Shown one piece after another: positions 7,620-14,966 of a stretch of 21,651 bases of DNA (its first letter is position 1; each line of letters begins with the position of its first letter). This DNA is from a virus. The notes under the pieces are model-generated. The model did not search any database, had not been told where the DNA came from, and saw nothing but the letters and a program-made list of their open reading frames with translations. The DNA lies in IMG/VR virus record IMGVR_UViG_3300042887_000665, positions 1 to 21,651 of that record. One strand, written 5' to 3'. A program made the translations under genes and the position numbers.

Positions 7620-8777
7620 ATGTCAGACGTTAGGAAGCTACACGAGAAGCGTGCTTCCCTCTTGACCGAGGCTCAGTCCATCGTGACTGACCTTGCCGAG
7701 AAGGGCGAGTCGCTTGAGGGCGAGTCACAGGCTCGCTTTGAGAAGTTGACCTCGGAGGCTGCAACGGTTGCGGCCGCGATCCGTTCGGAGAAGGATGCCA
7801 GCGAGGCACGAAGCGCTGCTGATGCAGTTCGCGCTGAGTACGCCACGGCAATCGCTCCTAAGGTCGAGAAGTCCGAAGGGTCAAACGACGAACTCCGCGC
7901 ACTTGCTCGCTTGGGCGGGTCGCAGACGTTCGAGTACCGCGATGTCTCACGCAGCACTGGCCTGGGCAACCCAGTCACCATTGCTGACCGCGTGAACGTT
8001 GTTGCGGCACAGTTCAACCCATTCATTGACCCAGCGATCATCACGGTCGTTCGCACCAGCACCGGCAACAACATTCAGTTCCCACGAGTCACGGCTCTTG
8101 GAACCGCTGGATCAGTTGCTGAGGCTGGCACGATCGGCGAGTCGGACGGAACGCTCAGCGCGCTGTCCCTCACGCCAGTCAAGTACGCGACCATCATTCA
8201 GGTCACCGAAGAGCTTGCCGAAGACGCAGCCTTTGACCTGAGCGCGATGATCGCCGAGAAGTGCGGCGCGGAAGTCGCAGTTGCTCACGGTGCCTTCGCT
8301 GGTACCGCTGTTGCCGCTGCTGCAGCCGTTGGCGCAACTGGCTCAGGCACCGTTTCAGTGAACCCAACCTATACCGACCTTGCGAAGCTCAAGGCGTCTG
8401 TGAACCAGGCGTACCGACGCGCTCCTAAGGCTGGCTGGTTGATGAATGACACCACGCTCGGTGTGGTCACTGGTCTCGTTGATACAACGGGCCAGCCGAT
8501 CTTCCGCGCAGGTGACGCGAATGTGGCAGACCGACTCCTCGGAGCGCCTGTCTACAGCGCAGCACTCATTGACCTGACCGATGACACCGCAGGGGCGATC
8601 CTGTTCGGTGACCTCGGACAGATCTACACCGCTCTCGTGGGCGGCGTGCGAGTTGAAGTTTCCCGCGAGTTTGCGTGGAACCTCGGCCTGATCTCCTACA
8701 AGGTGGAAGTTCGTGGCGCGACGGGCCTTGCTCAGACAACGGCCGTCAAGTCGTACAAGTCAGCCAACGTTTCCTAA
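7620..8777 (+). CDS. Major capsid protein, HK97 fold
   Basis: The product is 385 residues from ATG 7620, chosen for its GGAG at 7610-7613; an in-frame start at 7590 lacks a site. Residues 1 to about 90 are charged and helical (heptad-like, ending around V-R-A-E-Y), as expected for the delta scaffold domain removed by the prohead protease. The rest fits the HK97 family: N-N-I-Q-F-P-R in the E-loop region, T-E-E-L-A-E-D-A followed by an alpha-helical spine, a central alanine/glycine-rich A-domain stretch, G-W-L-M-N-D, L-L-G-A-P-V-Y and I-L-F-G-D-L-G-Q-I near the C terminus. It builds the icosahedral shell. A strong hairpin follows the gene. Confidence 0.95.
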   Translation: MSDVRKLHEKRASLLTEAQSIVTDLAEKGESLEGESQARFEKLTSEAATVAAAIRSEKDASEARSAADAVRAEYATAIAPKVEKSEGSNDELRALARLGGSQTFEYRDVSRSTGLGNPVTIADRVNVVAAQFNPFIDPAIITVVRTSTGNNIQFPRVTALGTAGSVAEAGTIGESDGTLSALSLTPVKYATIIQVTEELAEDAAFDLSAMIAEKCGAEVAVAHGAFAGTAVAAAAAVGATGSGTVSVNPTYTDLAKLKASVNQAYRRAPKAGWLMNDTTLGVVTGLVDTTGQPIFRAGDANVADRLLGAPVYSAALIDLTDDTAGAILFGDLGQIYTALVGGVRVEVSREFAWNLGLISYKVEVRGATGLAQTTAVKSYKSANVS

Positions 8778-8801
8778 TCAGTAGGCGACTAGGTTGAGCG
8801 G

Positions 8802-8831
8802 CGGGGTGCTGGGCTTCGGCTCGGCACCCCG
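8802..8831 (+). terminator. Strong hairpin with UUCG tetraloop after the capsid gene
   Basis: Bases 8802-8814 pair with 8819-8831 to give a 13-bp stem, of which 11 pairs are Watson-Crick and two are T-G wobbles, capped by C-TTCG-G, the exceptionally stable tetraloop. Only two T bases follow directly, so it is either a short-U-tract terminator or an mRNA-stabilising and read-through-reducing element that keeps capsid transcripts abundant. It lies 24 bases after the capsid stop. Confidence 0.72.
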
Positions 8832-8849
8832 TTCGCATCAGGAGGGGAA

Positions 8850-9017
8850 ATGGACATCTGGAAGAGACTGAAGAAACTGGGGCGCAAGGGCGCTGCTAAA
8901 ATCAACGCAGAGGCACCTACGAGCCACGTAGAGCGCGCCATTGTGGTCAGGTGGGGCAATACAGCCACCGTGAAGCGAACGCCGCTCAGAGAGCGGGAAA
9001 GAGGGATTGACGAGTGA
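8850..9017 (+). CDS. Small basic protein of unknown function (55 residues)
   Basis: ATG 8850 follows an excellent GGAGGGG site and opens a 55-codon frame ending at TGA 9015-9017. The N terminus is strongly basic (W-K-R-L-K-K-L-G-R-K-G) and the C terminus alternates arginine and glutamate. There is no membrane segment or recognised domain. The stop overlaps the GTG of the next gene as GTGA, the same junction used elsewhere in this genome, which supports expression. Its place between capsid protein and connector suggests a minor head or neck protein, or a small nucleic-acid-binding protein, but this is inference. Confidence 0.66.
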   Translation: MDIWKRLKKLGRKGAAKINAEAPTSHVERAIVVRWGNTATVKRTPLRERERGIDE

Positions 9018-9289
9018 CTCAGTATCTAGCGTCTAGGCAGATGAGCGTGGGGACTGCGGCTGCGAGCGTCGTCGAGGGTCGCGTCGCTGGAACGGAGATT
9101 CACTTGCACGCACTCGCCAACAACTCAAAGGACGTGTTGATCGGCGCTTCAGACGTGACCCTTGCCAATGGCTTTGTGCTACGCAAGGGCGAACACGTGA
9201 CAATCCGGCTAATGGAGCGACAGACGCTCTATGCTATCGCCGAGAACGACAACCAAATCTTGACCGTCCTGTCAGTCGGAGGCATCTAA
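9014..9289 (+). CDS. Small beta-rich head protein of unknown function
   Basis: The GTG at 9014 opens a 91-residue protein made almost wholly of predicted beta strands, with G-F-V-L-R-K-G-E-H-V-T-I-R-L and a C-terminal I-L-T-V-L-S-V-G-G-I. The order of strands (a G-T-E-I-H-L segment, then a G-F-x-L-x-x-G-E-x-V-T motif) is like small phage beta-sandwich proteins encoded just after the capsid protein, some of which decorate capsids. Decoration or stabilisation of the head is therefore a fair guess. It overlaps the preceding gene by four bases and its TAA directly abuts the ATG of the connector gene. Confidence 0.66.
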   Translation: MTQYLASRQMSVGTAAASVVEGRVAGTEIHLHALANNSKDVLIGASDVTLANGFVLRKGEHVTIRLMERQTLYAIAENDNQILTVLSVGGI

Positions 9290-9889
9290 ATGTCATACGC
9301 AAGTCTCGCCGAGTTCAAGGCTGCAATCGGGATCAGCGACAGCTCCGACGATACGGCGCTGCAGTCTGTCCTCGATGCGACCGACGCACTCATTGACCTT
9401 TACACCGATCGCAAGAACGGCTTTGGCACAGCGACACAAACGCGCTACTACACGGCAGAGGACTACAAGTACGTCCTCGTTGATGACCTTGTAAGCATTA
9501 CGACGCTGACGACTGACGACGACGGCAATGGCACCTACGAGACGACGTGGACGGTGGACACGGACTACAACCTCGCGCCTGGCAATGCCGCGCTTGATGG
9601 GTTTCCGTACAATGAGATTGACGTGTCGGTCAACTGGCCGCGCAACTTCCCACGCGACGTCTACCGCGGCGTCAAGGTGGTCGGCGTCTTCGGATGGCCG
9701 TCCGTGCCAAGCGCCGTGAAGCAAGCCGCAATCATTCAAGCCGGTGCAGTGTGGTCAAGCCGCACCTCGCCGTTTGGCGTAATCGGCTCGCAAGACCTCG
9801 GAGGCATCTTGCGCCAGACACGCGCACTGCACCCTGAATCTCAAGTCTTGCTCGAGGCATACCGCAAGCGCGAAGGGCTGGCTCGCTAA
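9290..9889 (+). CDS. Head-tail connector (gp6-like adaptor)
   Basis: The 199-residue product begins with a helical Y-A-S-L-A-E-F-K-A-A-I-G segment and D-A-T-D-A-L-I-D-L-Y, typical of gp6/gp15-type adaptors. A beta domain (Y-Y-T-A-E-D, L-V-S-I-T-T-L) and C-terminal helices (V-K-Q-A-A-I-I-Q-A-G-A-V-W, then L-L-E-A-Y-R-K) follow. These proteins form a ring under the portal to which the tail attaches. Position after the capsid protein fits this job. The stop overlaps the next ATG by one base. Confidence 0.82.
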   Translation: MSYASLAEFKAAIGISDSSDDTALQSVLDATDALIDLYTDRKNGFGTATQTRYYTAEDYKYVLVDDLVSITTLTTDDDGNGTYETTWTVDTDYNLAPGNAALDGFPYNEIDVSVNWPRNFPRDVYRGVKVVGVFGWPSVPSAVKQAAIIQAGAVWSSRTSPFGVIGSQDLGGILRQTRALHPESQVLLEAYRKREGLAR

Positions 9890-10245
9890 TGGCACTTGGC
9901 AATCGCTATGACTTAGAGATCAAACAGGGCGCAACCCTCTCCATTGTTGCGACGTGGAAAGATTCTGCCGGAACAGCAATCAACTTGACTAGCTATACCG
10001 CGCGACTATCTGTGCGTGAGACATACTCTTCGTCAACAAGCATCCTGACGCTCACTACCGAGAACGGCGGCATTACGCTCGGCGGCTCGGCTGGAACGAT
10101 TACCCTCTCGGCCAGCGCAACGACAACCGCTGCGTTGACCGCTCCGTTCAGCGGGGTCTATGACCTGGAGCTGGTGAGCGGAGGAGGCGTCGTTACTCGG
10201 CTCCTGGAAGGAGCTGCGACCGTTTCACCGGAGGTGACGCGATGA
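9889..10245 (+). CDS. Beta-sandwich structural protein (BppU N-terminal-like)
   Basis: This 118-residue protein starts with Y-D-L-E-I-K-Q-G-A-T-L and A-T-W-K-D-S-A-G-T, then I-N-L-T-S-Y-T-A-R-L, and ends L-E-L-V-S-G-G-G-V-V-T-R-L-L-E-G. This is the pattern of the small Ig-like domain that in other phages occurs alone or at the N terminus of fibre and baseplate proteins and is often described as BppU-like. Its stop overlaps the fibre start (ATGA), so it is probably a partner that anchors the fibre to the virion. The exact attachment site cannot be read from the sequence. Confidence 0.7.
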   Translation: MALGNRYDLEIKQGATLSIVATWKDSAGTAINLTSYTARLSVRETYSSSTSILTLTTENGGITLGGSAGTITLSASATTTAALTAPFSGVYDLELVSGGGVVTRLLEGAATVSPEVTR

Positions 10246-13061
10246 GCGTTACCGTCACCAAGACCGAGCAGACGGTCACGATTGATGACGGCCGTCAGGT
10301 CGTCACTGTTACCCCAGTCACGCAAACAGTATCAATTGCCGCGTCAGGTCCGCAGGGAGTTGCAGGACCAGCAGGATCACAAGGTCCCGCAGGTTCAGCG
10401 GGTCCAGCGGGATCTGCTGCGACAATTGCCGTTGGAACGGTTACGCAAGGCACCGCCGTCGCTGTCACAAATAGCGGCTCATCTTCTGCCGCCATCTTTG
10501 ATTTTGTACTCGCCAAAGGTGACAAGGGAGATACAGGAAACACAGGTGCCACTGGATCTACAGGAGCTGCAGGATCAGCCGCCACGATTACGGTCGGCAC
10601 TACAACGTCAGGGACTGCGCCTGTTGTCACTAACTCTGGCTCCTCCTCAGCCGCCGTCTTTGACTTTGTGTTGGTGCCAGGAGCGACAGGAGCGACTGGC
10701 GCTACCGGCGCGACTGGTGCTGCGGGCTCTGCAGCCACGATTGCGGTCGGAACCGTCACGCAAGGGACGGCGGTGGCCGTCACCAACTCTGGCTCATCGT
10801 CGGCTGCGATCTTTGACTTCGTGCTTGTCAAAGGCGACAAGGGCGATCAGGGTGACGCAGGTGCCACAGGCGCGACTGGCGCCACGGGCGCGACAGGCGC
10901 AGCAGGTTCTGCCGCTACGATTTCTGTTGGCACCGTCACACAAGGGACTGCCGTTGCAGTAACCAACAGCGGATCAAGTTCTGCTGCAGTCTTTGACTTC
11001 GTACTTGTCAAGGGTGACACTGGCGACACTGGAGCAACTGGAGCAACTGGAGCCACTGGCGCGACAGGCTCAGCGGCAACCATCGCCGTAGGCAGCGTCA
11101 CGCAAGGCACTGCCGTCGCTGTTACAAATAGCGGCTCATCGTCAGCCGCTGTCTTTGACTTCGTTCTCGTCAAGGGGGATAAGGGTGACACTGGGGACAC
11201 AGGCGCCACAGGATCAACTGGTGCGGCTGGCTCGGCTGCGACAATTGCGGTCGGCACGGTCATCACTGGCACCGCTGGCTCAAACGCCACGGTCACCAAC
11301 GTCGGCAGCTCTGGCGCGGCGATCTTTGACTTCAGCATTCCGCAAGGCGTCGCTGGATCAACAGGCGCGACAGGCGCAACTGGTGCGACAGGACCTGCAG
11401 GCACTGGCGTGCCGGTCGGAGGAACTGCAGGGCAGGTGCTCTCCAAGATCAACGCCACTGATTACAACACCGAGTGGACGACACCAACAGTTCCTGGAAC
11501 CGCGACAACTGCTGGCGTCTATGGCGTCACCACGCTCACGGACTCGATCTCCTCGACTTCTACAACGACGGCCGCAACTCCAGCCTCGGTCAAGAGCGCC
11601 TATGACCTAGCGGCCGGCAAGGTTGCATCCGTTGCCGGCACAGGGGCGATTGCATCAACTGGCGGGACAGCGCCCGTCATCTCCGTGGCAGCCGCATCAA
11701 CGACGGTTGTCGGCGCGGTGCAGCTCACTGACGCAACCAATAGCACGAGCACGACCACCGCAGCCACGCCAAACAGCGTCAAGTCAGCCTACGACTTGGC
11801 TGGCACGGCAATTCCAAAGAACACGCTTACGACGACTGGCGACATCCTGTATGCGTCTGGGTCAGCAACACCAGAACGCCTCGGAATCGGCACGGCAAAT
11901 CAGGTGCTCAGCGTTGGCACGGCAGGCATTCCGACGTGGAGCACGCCGAGCAGCGGCGGTAGCGCAACTTACTTTGTAACCACGGCGACTGGTTCATATG
12001 CCGGTACATCGCTGACAGCTCCTGCTGGCGCATACGCATTAACGAACTTGACCGACGGAACGGCAACGGTCGTAACAAATTCTGGAACGACTTACCTCGC
12101 GGCATACGACGCCACCTACTTGTCCGCGCTGTCAAATCTCACAACTGTTACAAAGGGCGCAGGTCCGACCGATGGCGTCACCTGGACATCTCGTACGTCT
12201 GGATTTGGAACATTCATTATCAACTCTGTAACATATGGCGGAACGCTGTGGGTTGCTGGCGGCGGGGCTGGAACGATGACGACATCGCCTGATGCAATTA
12301 CGTGGACTGCTCGAACATCTGGATTCTCATCAAATGCAATTAATGCTTTGACATATGGAGGTGGAACATACGTTGCGGGCGGCGCATCTGGAACGCTTAC
12401 GACCTCTGCCGACGGAATAACTTGGACTGGTCGCAACTCTGGGATGGGCGGTGAGGCGATCCACGGCGCGACGTATGCCGGCGGAACGTTCGTCGTGGTT
12501 GGGGCATCTGGGTCGGCAGCGTCGTCAACCAACGGCGCGTCTTGGACTGGGCGTAACTCTGGAACATCAATCATTTTGTATGACGTCAATTACGGCGGGA
12601 GCCTATTCGTCGCGGGCGGTCAGAGCGGTGCAATCAGAACATCGCCAGACGTAGTCACCTGGACAGGCCGTACGTCTGGATTTGGCTCGAACACGATCTA
12701 TGGAGTTGCGTACGGAAATGGGATTTTCGTCATCGGTGGAGATGCTGGAAACCTAGCAACCTCTTCGGATGGAATTACTTGGACCGCACGAACCTCTGGA
12801 TTCGGGACATTCGTGATAAATGACGTGAGCTTCGGACAGGGGCTGTTCGTTGCTGTTGGCGCGTCTGGCACAATGACTACTTCAACGGACGGCATTACCT
12901 GGACAGCGCGCACCGCTGGCTTCTCCACCACGGCAATTAACGATGGTGGCTACAATGGCGGCACTTACGTAATCGTAGGAGCGGCTGGCAAGATGGCAAC
13001 CTCGACCGTGTCGCTGACGCTTGATACGCTCTTGACGCCAGTCACATATCAGTCAATTTAG
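10242..13061 (+). CDS. Fibre protein: collagen-like stalk plus seven Asp-box repeats
   Basis: The 939-residue protein has an N-terminal beta segment (1-35). Residues 36-389 are a stalk where Gly-X-Y collagen blocks alternate with six copies of a beta unit (S-A-A-T-I-x-V-G, ending F-D-F-V-L-x-K-G). A region with two fibre-type repeats (about 425-457 and 489-520, each ending S-V-K-S-A-Y-D-L-A) follows. Residues 644-924 form seven repeats of about 40 residues, each starting with an Asp-box-like S/T-x-D-G-x-T-W. Seven such repeats suggest a seven-bladed beta-propeller receptor-binding head. GGAGGTGA precedes ATG 10242. The gene lies between head connector and tail terminator, not after the tape measure as is usual, so it may be a head or neck fibre. 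Confidence 0.86.
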   Translation: MSVTVTKTEQTVTIDDGRQVVTVTPVTQTVSIAASGPQGVAGPAGSQGPAGSAGPAGSAATIAVGTVTQGTAVAVTNSGSSSAAIFDFVLAKGDKGDTGNTGATGSTGAAGSAATITVGTTTSGTAPVVTNSGSSSAAVFDFVLVPGATGATGATGATGAAGSAATIAVGTVTQGTAVAVTNSGSSSAAIFDFVLVKGDKGDQGDAGATGATGATGATGAAGSAATISVGTVTQGTAVAVTNSGSSSAAVFDFVLVKGDTGDTGATGATGATGATGSAATIAVGSVTQGTAVAVTNSGSSSAAVFDFVLVKGDKGDTGDTGATGSTGAAGSAATIAVGTVITGTAGSNATVTNVGSSGAAIFDFSIPQGVAGSTGATGATGATGPAGTGVPVGGTAGQVLSKINATDYNTEWTTPTVPGTATTAGVYGVTTLTDSISSTSTTTAATPASVKSAYDLAAGKVASVAGTGAIASTGGTAPVISVAAASTTVVGAVQLTDATNSTSTTTAATPNSVKSAYDLAGTAIPKNTLTTTGDILYASGSATPERLGIGTANQVLSVGTAGIPTWSTPSSGGSATYFVTTATGSYAGTSLTAPAGAYALTNLTDGTATVVTNSGTTYLAAYDATYLSALSNLTTVTKGAGPTDGVTWTSRTSGFGTFIINSVTYGGTLWVAGGGAGTMTTSPDAITWTARTSGFSSNAINALTYGGGTYVAGGASGTLTTSADGITWTGRNSGMGGEAIHGATYAGGTFVVVGASGSAASSTNGASWTGRNSGTSIILYDVNYGGSLFVAGGQSGAIRTSPDVVTWTGRTSGFGSNTIYGVAYGNGIFVIGGDAGNLATSSDGITWTARTSGFGTFVINDVSFGQGLFVAVGASGTMTTSTDGITWTARTAGFSTTAINDGGYNGGTYVIVGAAGKMATSTVSLTLDTLLTPVTYQSI
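10413..11346 (+). repeat. Six tandem fibre-stalk repeats (collagen and beta unit)
   Basis: Copies begin at 10413, 10575, 10728, 10908, 11070 and 11232, with spacings of 162, 153, 180, 162 and 162 bases. The length differences come from the number of Gly-X-Y triplets between units. The proteins are nearly identical in copies 1, 3, 4 and 5, while the DNA differs at many third codon positions. Copy 6 is the most divergent. Confidence 0.9.
12165..13014 (+). repeat. Seven Asp-box repeats of the fibre tip
   Basis: Each unit of about 40 codons runs from an Asp box (D-G-x-T-W-T-x-R-x-S-G-F) through I-x-x-V-x-Y-G-x-G-x-F-V-x-x-G to the next Asp box. Units 3 and 4 are degenerate, with N-G-A-S-W and a one-residue-shorter core. 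Asp boxes mark sialidase-type and other beta-propellers; no sialidase catalytic set is visible, so binding rather than cleavage is likely. Confidence 0.85.
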
Positions 13062-13070
13062 GAGGATCGT

Positions 13071-13280
13071 ATGAGATACCGTTTTGAGATTGATGATCAG
13101 AATGCCGTTAGATTCTGGGATGATGAAAACCCAACGGAAAACGGCGCTCCATTTTTCTTTCAGCCAGACCATCCAGACGCTCGTCCCTGGCTTGACTACG
13201 ATGAGGCGCTTGCGTGGGCGACGGAATTCTTGAACAACCTGCTTGCCGCGCTTGAGCAGCCAGCAGAAGAGGAAATCTAA
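13071..13280 (+). CDS. Small acidic protein of unknown function
   Basis: A GGAGG site (in AGGAGGATCGT) precedes ATG 13071, giving a 69-residue acidic protein. It has R-F-E-I-D-D-Q-N near the N terminus, an aromatic P-F-F-F-Q-P segment, and the helix Y-D-E-A-L-A-W-A-T-E-F-L-N-N-L, ending with a glutamate-rich tail. The D-E-A-x-x-W-A helix recurs in small proteins encoded beside fibre genes in other phages. A chaperone for the fibre or a small structural role is possible but not shown. Its TAA abuts the next ATG. Confidence 0.62.
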   Translation: MRYRFEIDDQNAVRFWDDENPTENGAPFFFQPDHPDARPWLDYDEALAWATEFLNNLLAALEQPAEEEI

Positions 13281-13724
13281 ATGTCATTTTCAGACAAAAC
13301 CGTAATCGCTGGGCTGCGCGATCACCTGCTCAATGTTAATCCTCCGGCCGGCTATGCGCTTCGTGCGGTTCACGCCTATCCTCCCGATAATCTTTCCGTA
13401 GCTCCGGCTATCGTTGTGATCCCTGGCGACGACACGATCGGTTACGGAGCGTCAAATCGCCAGATCACGCTCACGCTCAATGTCACGCTGTATCTCTTGC
13501 CGCAGGCTGATCTTGCGCGAAAGTACGAGGATCTGATGACGTGGCGCACGTGGCTCCGCGACGCATTCATTGACGGCGTGACGCTCGACAACACAAGCGG
13601 TGTGGCACAAGCCAGCGTCGTTAGCACTACAATGGGAACTGATACCTGGGGAGACCAAGACTTCTTGACGATCTCCGCCGCGGTAGAAATTGCGTGCGTG
13701 GAGGCGATTGGAACAAGTGCCTGA
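13281..13724 (+). CDS. Probable tail terminator or tail completion protein
   Basis: The 147-residue product has an alpha/beta layout typical of tail terminators: an N-terminal helix (I-A-G-L-R-D-H-L), strands such as A-I-V-V-I-P-G-D-D, a beta run I-T-L-T-L-N-V-T-L-Y-L-L, a helix (Y-E-D-L-M-T-W-R-T-W-L-R) and a final strand with F-L-T-I-S-A-A-V-E-I. Such proteins cap the tail tube and meet the head connector. The position before the major tail protein agrees. Sequence identity in this family is low, so the name rests on length, secondary-structure pattern and context. Confidence 0.7.
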   Translation: MSFSDKTVIAGLRDHLLNVNPPAGYALRAVHAYPPDNLSVAPAIVVIPGDDTIGYGASNRQITLTLNVTLYLLPQADLARKYEDLMTWRTWLRDAFIDGVTLDNTSGVAQASVVSTTMGTDTWGDQDFLTISAAVEIACVEAIGTSA

Positions 13725-13929
13725 ACTGAAGAAGCCTCTCACCTATCCAGTCATTAGCCACATTGATGTGCAGTTCGTGCCAGGCTCAATCCCACAGGGA
13801 GAGTTTGTGGCTGGTCTGCCTGCCGACGGTAGTATCATCAGCGCACCTGTGGTTCAGGCAGAGGCTTGGATCGCAGCAGGAGTCGCCAAGCGTGCCGCAC
13901 CAGCGGTTGAAGACAAGGAGAACGACTAA
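13717..13929 (+). CDS. Small protein of unknown function before the major tail protein
   Basis: I start this 70-residue protein at GTG 13717, with GGAGG at 13700-13704; an in-frame TTG at 13690 is less likely. It overlaps the end of the terminator gene by 8 bases and its TAA overlaps the major tail protein ATG by one. The sequence is proline- and valine-rich with V-Q-F-V-P-G-S-I-P-Q-G-E-F and the helix A-E-A-W-I-A-A-G-V-A-K-R, ending in acidic residues. I do not recognise a family. The context suggests a tail-tube-associated protein. Confidence 0.6.
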   Translation: MPELKKPLTYPVISHIDVQFVPGSIPQGEFVAGLPADGSIISAPVVQAEAWIAAGVAKRAAPAVEDKEND

Positions 13930-14936
13930 TGCCAGCCGCATCCGCAGGGAACGTACTGTTCAGCAAACTGGTCGCCTTCAAGGAGGCGACGCCTGGAACT
14001 ATCCCGACGCTGACCAGCGGCGGCCGCAAGCTGCTCGTGACGCCAACTGGCGTCATCTCCGAAGGCACAACGATTGAACTTGGAACCGAGCGATCCGTTG
14101 CGCTTCGCAACCCGCTCATCGGTTCCACCGGCACAATCGTCTCCGTTGAGCCAACGCTCAGCGCGACCGTCCCTGCCGTGAGCGTCGGCGAACTTCCACT
14201 CTGGCTTTCAATGACGCGCACCGATACGCCTTCAGGCACGGCTGCGCCATATGAGTGGGACTACGACTACTCGATGACAGCGGCGAACTCGCCTACCTCC
14301 TACACGTTGATCGCAACGGACGGCACACAGGCATACGCAGCAAACTATTGCCTCGCAGAGTCCATCACGATTGCGGCCGACCGCAACGGACTCACGAACC
14401 TCAGTGCAAATCTCTTCGCGCAGCAGATCGCCAAGAACAGCGCGACACTCGCCGAAGGCACGCCAACCTCGCCGTTTATGTCGGGCCGCCTTTGGAACGC
14501 ATTCCAGCACGGCTCAACCTTCCCAGGCACCGCTGACGGAACGGCATACGAGTACCTGCTCGACTTCTCACTGGAGTTCAACGCAGGGATCACGCGTCAG
14601 TCGTACCTCGCAGGCACGACCGTATTCAGCACGCACAGCGAGAGCAACCCGTTCACTGGCACGCTGACGATGACAGTGAGCAGCACCGCGAGTGCAGTCT
14701 CTACGTGGTACGACGCATACAAGGCAGCTACGCCGAAGGGCGTGCGGCTGACTTGGAGCAACGGCACCTACTCGGCACACATCCTTGCGATGATCGTTCC
14801 AACAGAAGTTCAGCAGATGGCTGGCGCCGAAGATGGTCTGACCACGATGGCCGTGACTGGTACGCTGGTCTACGACACGGTGAGCGCGAAGAGCCTTCGC
14901 ATCGTCGTGAACAGCGACTTGGCGGCGTTGCCGTAA
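13929..14936 (+). CDS. Major tail protein (tail tube)
   Basis: The 335-residue product is rich in threonine, serine and beta strands. It opens F-S-K-L-V-A-F-K-E-A-T-P-G-T, a phrase typical of siphovirus tail tube proteins, and then shows long beta runs such as L-S-A-T-V-P-A-V-S-V-G-E-L-P and F-T-G-T-L-T-M-T-V. It lies directly before the tail-assembly chaperones, the conserved siphovirus order. It should polymerise into the tube around the tape measure. The length is near the upper end for simple tube proteins, which leaves room for a surface domain, but none can be named. Confidence 0.85.
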   Translation: MPAASAGNVLFSKLVAFKEATPGTIPTLTSGGRKLLVTPTGVISEGTTIELGTERSVALRNPLIGSTGTIVSVEPTLSATVPAVSVGELPLWLSMTRTDTPSGTAAPYEWDYDYSMTAANSPTSYTLIATDGTQAYAANYCLAESITIAADRNGLTNLSANLFAQQIAKNSATLAEGTPTSPFMSGRLWNAFQHGSTFPGTADGTAYEYLLDFSLEFNAGITRQSYLAGTTVFSTHSESNPFTGTLTMTVSSTASAVSTWYDAYKAATPKGVRLTWSNGTYSAHILAMIVPTEVQQMAGAEDGLTTMAVTGTLVYDTVSAKSLRIVVNSDLAALP

Positions 14937-14966
14937 GTTCAAGCTAGTAGCAGAGGAGGAGGCTAA

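Noticed and set aside
10413-11346. Tandem DNA repeats as a replication origin or iteron
   Set aside because: The repeats are in frame, conserved at the protein level and diverged at third positions, so protein structure explains them.
10295-11458. Long minus-strand and alternate plus-strand frames across the fibre stalk
   Set aside because: They arise from GC-rich Gly-X-Y codons lacking stops in other frames. Their repeats mirror the fibre repeats and no start signals support them.
12165-13014. Possible diversity-generating retroelement target in the fibre tip
   Set aside because: No reverse transcriptase, template repeat or adenine-directed variable pair is seen in the window; repeats here are structural propeller units.
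12165-13014. Sialidase enzyme call for the fibre tip
   Set aside because: Asp boxes alone do not show catalysis; no arginine triad or catalytic Tyr/Glu arrangement could be identified.
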